Assembly (NCBI RefSeq): GCF_000719265.1
Contig: NZ_JOFL01000016.1
Location: 124,001-188,000 of the forward strand
Length of the DNA: 64,000 bases
Origin: Streptomyces roseoverticillatus
GTDB taxonomy: Bacteria; Actinomycetota; Actinomycetes; Streptomycetales; Streptomycetaceae
Direction of reading: 5' to 3'
Each line of letters opens with the position of its first letter. Within the stretch, counting starts at the first letter, position 1. A model generated the notes under the pieces. The model worked only from the letters and a program-made list of their open reading frames with translations. It ran no database searches and had not been told where the DNA came from. The position numbers and the translations under genes were made by a program. Below are positions 61,126 to 64,000 of this stretch, one piece after another.

Positions 61126-61957
61126 ACTGCTCCTCCACCGCGGCCGACACGACGGTCGTGACCGCCTTGAAGCAGCGGATTCCGTCGTACATGGTCGCCG
61201 TGGTGTACGTGACCCGCCGCTCGCCGCCCGGCTCCACGCCCGGGACCACCGTCGCCGCGCCGGCCAGGTGGTGCGCGTCGAACTCGATGTCGACGGTGAA
61301 CGGGCCGGCGGTTTTGGCGGGCTCGTACCGCACGGCGAGGGCCGTCGCCTCTTTGGCCGCGGCGTGGATGTCCGCGGCAGTGCGCGCGGGCGGGCGGCAG
61401 ACGGCCGCGTACCGCGAGACGCAGTCCTTGACGGCCACCGAACGGGCGCGCGGCGCATATCCCTTGGCGTCCGCGCAGGTCAGGTCGTCGCCCGTCACCA
61501 GCACCACCGGAACACCGTATTCGGCGACGACCAGGGAGTTGAGCAACCCCTCGCTCGCCCGCGCGCCGTCCACCCACACGCCGGTGATGGTGTTGGCGAG
61601 GTAGGTGTGGGCCAGCACGCCCGGGGTGCCGGCGCCCGTGTGATAGCCCACGAAGGCGACGCCGTCGACGTCGCCGTGCTGGACGCCTTCGACCATGCTC
61701 AGGCTCTTGTGCTTGCCGGTGAGCATTTGGGCTCGTTCGTCCAGCTTCTCCAGCAGCAGATTACGCATGCCCCAGTGCGCCTCATTGACGAGGACCTCGT
61801 CGGCGCCCCCGTCGAAGAACCCGGCGATCGCCGCGTTCACGTCGGAGGTGAACAGATGGCGGCACCTCTCCCACTGCGAGGCGCCGGGCAGCACGTCGGC
61901 CGGGCAGGTGACGCCGGTGACGCCCTCCATGTCCGCGGAGATCAGGATCTTCACCAT
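61118..61957 (-). CDS. M55 family D-aminopeptidase (DppA-like)
   Basis: This 279-aa enzyme of the DppA family of zinc D-aminopeptidases starts MVKILISADMEGVTGVTCPA, with the Asp/Glu metal ligands at residues 8-10. VLVNEAHWGMRNLLLEKLDE and FVGYHTGAGTPGVLAHTY carry the further histidine ligands. The family cleaves D-amino-acid-containing peptides, for instance from cell-wall turnover. It is first in the three-gene peptidase run (M55, M20, S9). Confidence 0.95.
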   Translation of the reverse strand: MVKILISADMEGVTGVTCPADVLPGASQWERCRHLFTSDVNAAIAGFFDGGADEVLVNEAHWGMRNLLLEKLDERAQMLTGKHKSLSMVEGVQHGDVDGVAFVGYHTGAGTPGVLAHTYLANTITGVWVDGARASEGLLNSLVVAEYGVPVVLVTGDDLTCADAKGYAPRARSVAVKDCVSRYAAVCRPPARTAADIHAAAKEATALAVRYEPAKTAGPFTVDIEFDAHHLAGAATVVPGVEPGGERRVTYTTATMYDGIRCFKAVTTVVSAAVEEQYG

Positions 61958-62358
61958 GCATCAGTCCTACCGCAGGTGAGAGGCGGCCGCACGGGTGCTC
62001 GCAGCAGTCGCCGCGGCGGACCGCCGGCCGGGGAGCGGCCGTCCGGCGTACGGGACCGGCCGCCGATCACGCGTTCGGCGCATTGCGGAGACGGCGGAAG
62101 CGCCCCCGGAGACCTCTTCGGAACCACCCGGAAGACGCCCGGACGAGATAGAGGCAAACCGCTACCGGCGCCTGGGGGAATTACACATTCCAAGAATTCC
62201 CGCATTTTACCACGACCATCGGATGGTTGAGTCAACTATGTCAAATAAAAAGGCAGTTGACGCCGGCATTGACGTCGGCAATTATCGGTTCCCGGCGTCG
62301 GCCGGAGCACTCCGCCACGAGTTTTCCCCTCAACCGGCCCTTACACCAAGGACACCGC
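61958..62358. promoter_or_regulatory. Intergenic promoter region before the hydrolase/adenylation genes
   Basis: This 401-bp gap between divergent genes has no supported gene. Its right half is unusually AT-rich for this genome (about 62160-62290, including TCAAATAAAAAGG and TTTTACCACG). A possible plus-strand promoter is TTGACG (62257-62262), then 17 nt, then AATTAT (62280-62285). A small palindrome GTTGAGTCAAC lies at about 62226-62236. Such AT-rich leaders are common ahead of secondary-metabolism genes. Confidence 0.45.
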
Positions 62359-63168
62359 ATGCCCACCGTCGCGCTATCCCGAGGGCCTGTCGAATACACC
62401 GTCCTCGAAGGCAGTCCCGAAGCGGCCCCGATCGTCCTCCTCCACGAAGGCCTCGGCTGCATCGCCATGTGGCGGCGCTTCCCGGCCCGTCTGGCGGCGG
62501 CCACCGGCCGGCGCACCCTGGTCTTCTCCCGGCACGGCCACGGGAGTTCGGGCCCGGCGCCGCAGGAGCGCACCCCACGCTCCCTCCACGAGGAGGCCCA
62601 CGAGGTCCTCCCCGAACTGCTCGGCAGAACAGGCATCCACCGCCCCGTGCTCGTCGGCCACAGCGAAGGCGCCTCGATCGCCCTGCTGCACGCCGCCGCC
62701 CACCCCGTCGAGGCCGTCGTCGCCATCGCCCCGCACCTCTTCGCCGAGGAGCAGACACTCCGCGGCGTCGCGGCCGCCCGCACCGCCCACGACTCCGGGC
62801 CGCTCGCCAAGGAGCTGGCCTTCTACCACCAGGACCCGCACACCGTGTTCCGCCGCTGGAGCGGCCTGTGGCTCTCCGAGGCGTTCCGCGGCTGGGACAT
62901 CGAGGACGACCTGGCCGGCGTCACCGCCCCCGTGCTCCTCGTCCAGGGCGAGCGCGACCCGTACGGGACCACGGCCCACCTCGACGCGGCCGAGCGCGGC
63001 CTCGGCGGGCCCGTGCAACGCCTGGAGCTCGCCGGCTGCGGCCACACCCCGCACCTCGAACGGACCGACGAGGTCATCGACGCCGTCGGCACGTTCCTCA
63101 CGAGCCGCACCGGCGGCTCCGCAGACCCCGCGGACGACCTTGCGGAAGACCCCGCAGAGCAGCCCTAG
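62359..63168 (+). CDS. Alpha/beta hydrolase
   Basis: This 269-aa alpha/beta hydrolase has IVLLHEGLGCIAMWRRFPAR at about 23-42 (oxyanion region), the nucleophile Ser in VLVGHSEGASIALLHAAA (about 103), Asp in LLVQGERDPYG and His in LAGCGHTPHLE. ATG 62359 follows AAGGACACC. It ends 17 nt before an adenylation-enzyme gene, so it may be a thioesterase-like or release enzyme in a biosynthetic locus continuing past the window. The C-terminus is an Asp/Pro repeat (DPADDLAEDPAEQP). Confidence 0.9.
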   Translation: MPTVALSRGPVEYTVLEGSPEAAPIVLLHEGLGCIAMWRRFPARLAAATGRRTLVFSRHGHGSSGPAPQERTPRSLHEEAHEVLPELLGRTGIHRPVLVGHSEGASIALLHAAAHPVEAVVAIAPHLFAEEQTLRGVAAARTAHDSGPLAKELAFYHQDPHTVFRRWSGLWLSEAFRGWDIEDDLAGVTAPVLLVQGERDPYGTTAHLDAAERGLGGPVQRLELAGCGHTPHLERTDEVIDAVGTFLTSRTGGSADPADDLAEDPAEQP

Positions 63169-63185
63169 CGCCAGGAGACCCGACC

Positions 63186-64000
63186 ATGAGCGACACCGAC
63201 GACGTCCGCCTGGACGGCCTGCTCGCCGCGGCCGCCCGCCGGCACCCCGGCCGGCCCGCCCTCACCGCCCAGGGGCGCACCTGGACCTACGCCGAACTCG
63301 ACCGCGCCGTGAGCGAGCTGGCACAGCAGCTCGCCGGGGCAGGGCTGGAGCCCGGCGACCGCGTGGGCGTCCTCGCGCCCAAGGGACCCGAGGCCGTCCT
63401 CGGCATCTACGCCGCCCTGCGCGCCGGCGCGGTCACCGCCCCGCTCGACGTCGCGGACCCGCCCGTCCGCACGGCCCACATGGTGCGCGGCGCCGGACTG
63501 TCCCTGCTGCTGGCCTCCGACCGCTCGCTCGCCGGCTGCCGGCGGGCCGCCGAGGAGGCGGGCGCGGGCCCGGAGCCCGCCGAGGGCGTCCTGGACCACG
63601 GCCTGAACTGGGTCCGCACGCTCCCTGCCGAGGAGAAGCCCGCCCCGCTGCCCGCGCCCACCGACCGCGGCGGCTACGTCCTCTTCACCTCCGGCTCCAC
63701 CGGCCGCCCCAAGGGAGTCCTCCTCTCCCACGCCAACGTCGCCCACTTCGCGCTGTGGGCCGCCGCCGAGCTCGCCCTGACCGAGACGGACCGGGTGGGC
63801 TCGCAGGCCGCCCTCACCTTCGACCTCACGACGTTCGACCTGTTCGGCACGGCCTCGGCGGGCGCCTGCGCCGTCCTCATGCCGGACGTGCTGCGCTCCT
63901 TCCCCCGGGACGTCGTCGGCTGGCTCCACGAGCAGCGCATCACCGCCTTCTACGCCGTGCCCTCCCTCTACCAGGGCATGCTCGAACGGGGCGGCATCGC
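63186..64000 (+). CDS. Amino acid adenylation enzyme, partial (runs off the window)
   Basis: An open frame from ATG 63186, with AGGAG upstream, continues past the end of the window (at least 271 residues, no stop). It is an AMP-binding adenylation domain: LTAQGRTWTYAELDRAVSEL, then YVLFTSGSTGRPKGVLLSHA at about 162-181, and ALTFDLTTFDLFGTASAGAC. The last segment replaces the common FDxSVWE core and is typical of stand-alone amino acid-loading enzymes rather than large NRPS modules. The specificity pocket is incomplete, so no substrate can be assigned. It belongs with the hydrolase gene upstream in a probable second NRPS-type locus. Confidence 0.88.
   Translation, partial: MSDTDDVRLDGLLAAAARRHPGRPALTAQGRTWTYAELDRAVSELAQQLAGAGLEPGDRVGVLAPKGPEAVLGIYAALRAGAVTAPLDVADPPVRTAHMVRGAGLSLLLASDRSLAGCRRAAEEAGAGPEPAEGVLDHGLNWVRTLPAEEKPAPLPAPTDRGGYVLFTSGSTGRPKGVLLSHANVAHFALWAAAELALTETDRVGSQAALTFDLTTFDLFGTASAGACAVLMPDVLRSFPRDVVGWLHEQRITAFYAVPSLYQGMLERGGI

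Overview
The window is a stretch of actinobacterial, almost certainly Streptomyces, chromosome. Coding regions are very GC-rich with strong third-position G/C bias, GTG and TTG starts are common, and the families are typical of the genus: DUF6879/XRE loci, DUF397-era XRE regulators, DUF2254, DUF1266, TIGR03086 and MmyB-type regulators. Two 19-bp DtxR/IdeR-type iron boxes and a widely repeated Streptomyces intergenic element also fit. No ribosomal RNA, CRISPR array or plasmid origin is visible.

Bases 1-8,100 look like an accessory island next to a tRNA-Leu(GAG) gene on the minus strand. A three-gene regulatory set (69-aa protein, DUF6879 protein, XRE/DUF5753 regulator) is followed by a possible small membrane protein, a 45-aa peptide gene, a JmjC/cupin-type Fe(II)/2-oxoglutarate oxygenase, an aldo/keto reductase and an APH-type phosphotransferase. 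These genes overlap or nearly abut. The oxygenase gene is split by a complete 2,516-nt group II intron that encodes its own maturase (RT, maturase and HNH domains). The intron sits immediately after the first metal-binding motif (HWD) and, if spliced, restores the frame exactly. The arrangement suggests an uncharacterised peptide-modification (RiPP-like) locus whose key enzyme depends on intron splicing. This is the most interesting part of the window.

Bases 8,100-27,800 are mostly ordinary chromosomal genes: DUF2254 membrane protein, FdhD, a MarR regulator/quinone oxidoreductase pair with four copies of a GTTGG-N5-CCAAC operator, a secreted sialidase, a bile-acid-symporter-like transporter with a divergent LysR regulator, an XRE regulator with an NAD(P)H oxidoreductase, a long-chain acyl-CoA ligase, an aldo/keto reductase, DUF1266, photolyase, pterin dehydratase, a Tat-exported FAD oxidoreductase, an XRE regulator and a SnoaL-like protein.

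Bases 27,900-29,700 carry a lower-GC three-gene WXG/LXG-like set that resembles a type VII effector locus. From 30,000 to 47,500 come a VOC protein, a methyltransferase, a PAP2/diacylglycerol kinase fusion, a mycothiol-dependent DinB-like protein, acetyltransferases, an MBL hydrolase, an aminotransferase-fold protein with no lysine at all divergent from an amino acid permease, an SDR/TetR pair, a DUF5107 protein, a CoA-transferase/GNAT pair, and a CHAT-protease/WD40 protein with a collagen-like linker beside a membrane-anchored Pro-rich protein.

Bases 47,500-57,640 are a minus-strand siderophore operon. It encodes DHB biosynthesis (EntA, EntC and isochorismatase types), a free aryl carrier protein, EntE, an EntF-type NRPS with a serine-type specificity pocket, and a phosphopantetheinyl transferase, behind two iron boxes. 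The expected product is an enterobactin-type catecholate. Three peptidases (M55, M20, S9) follow, and the window ends inside what looks like the start of another adenylation-enzyme locus.
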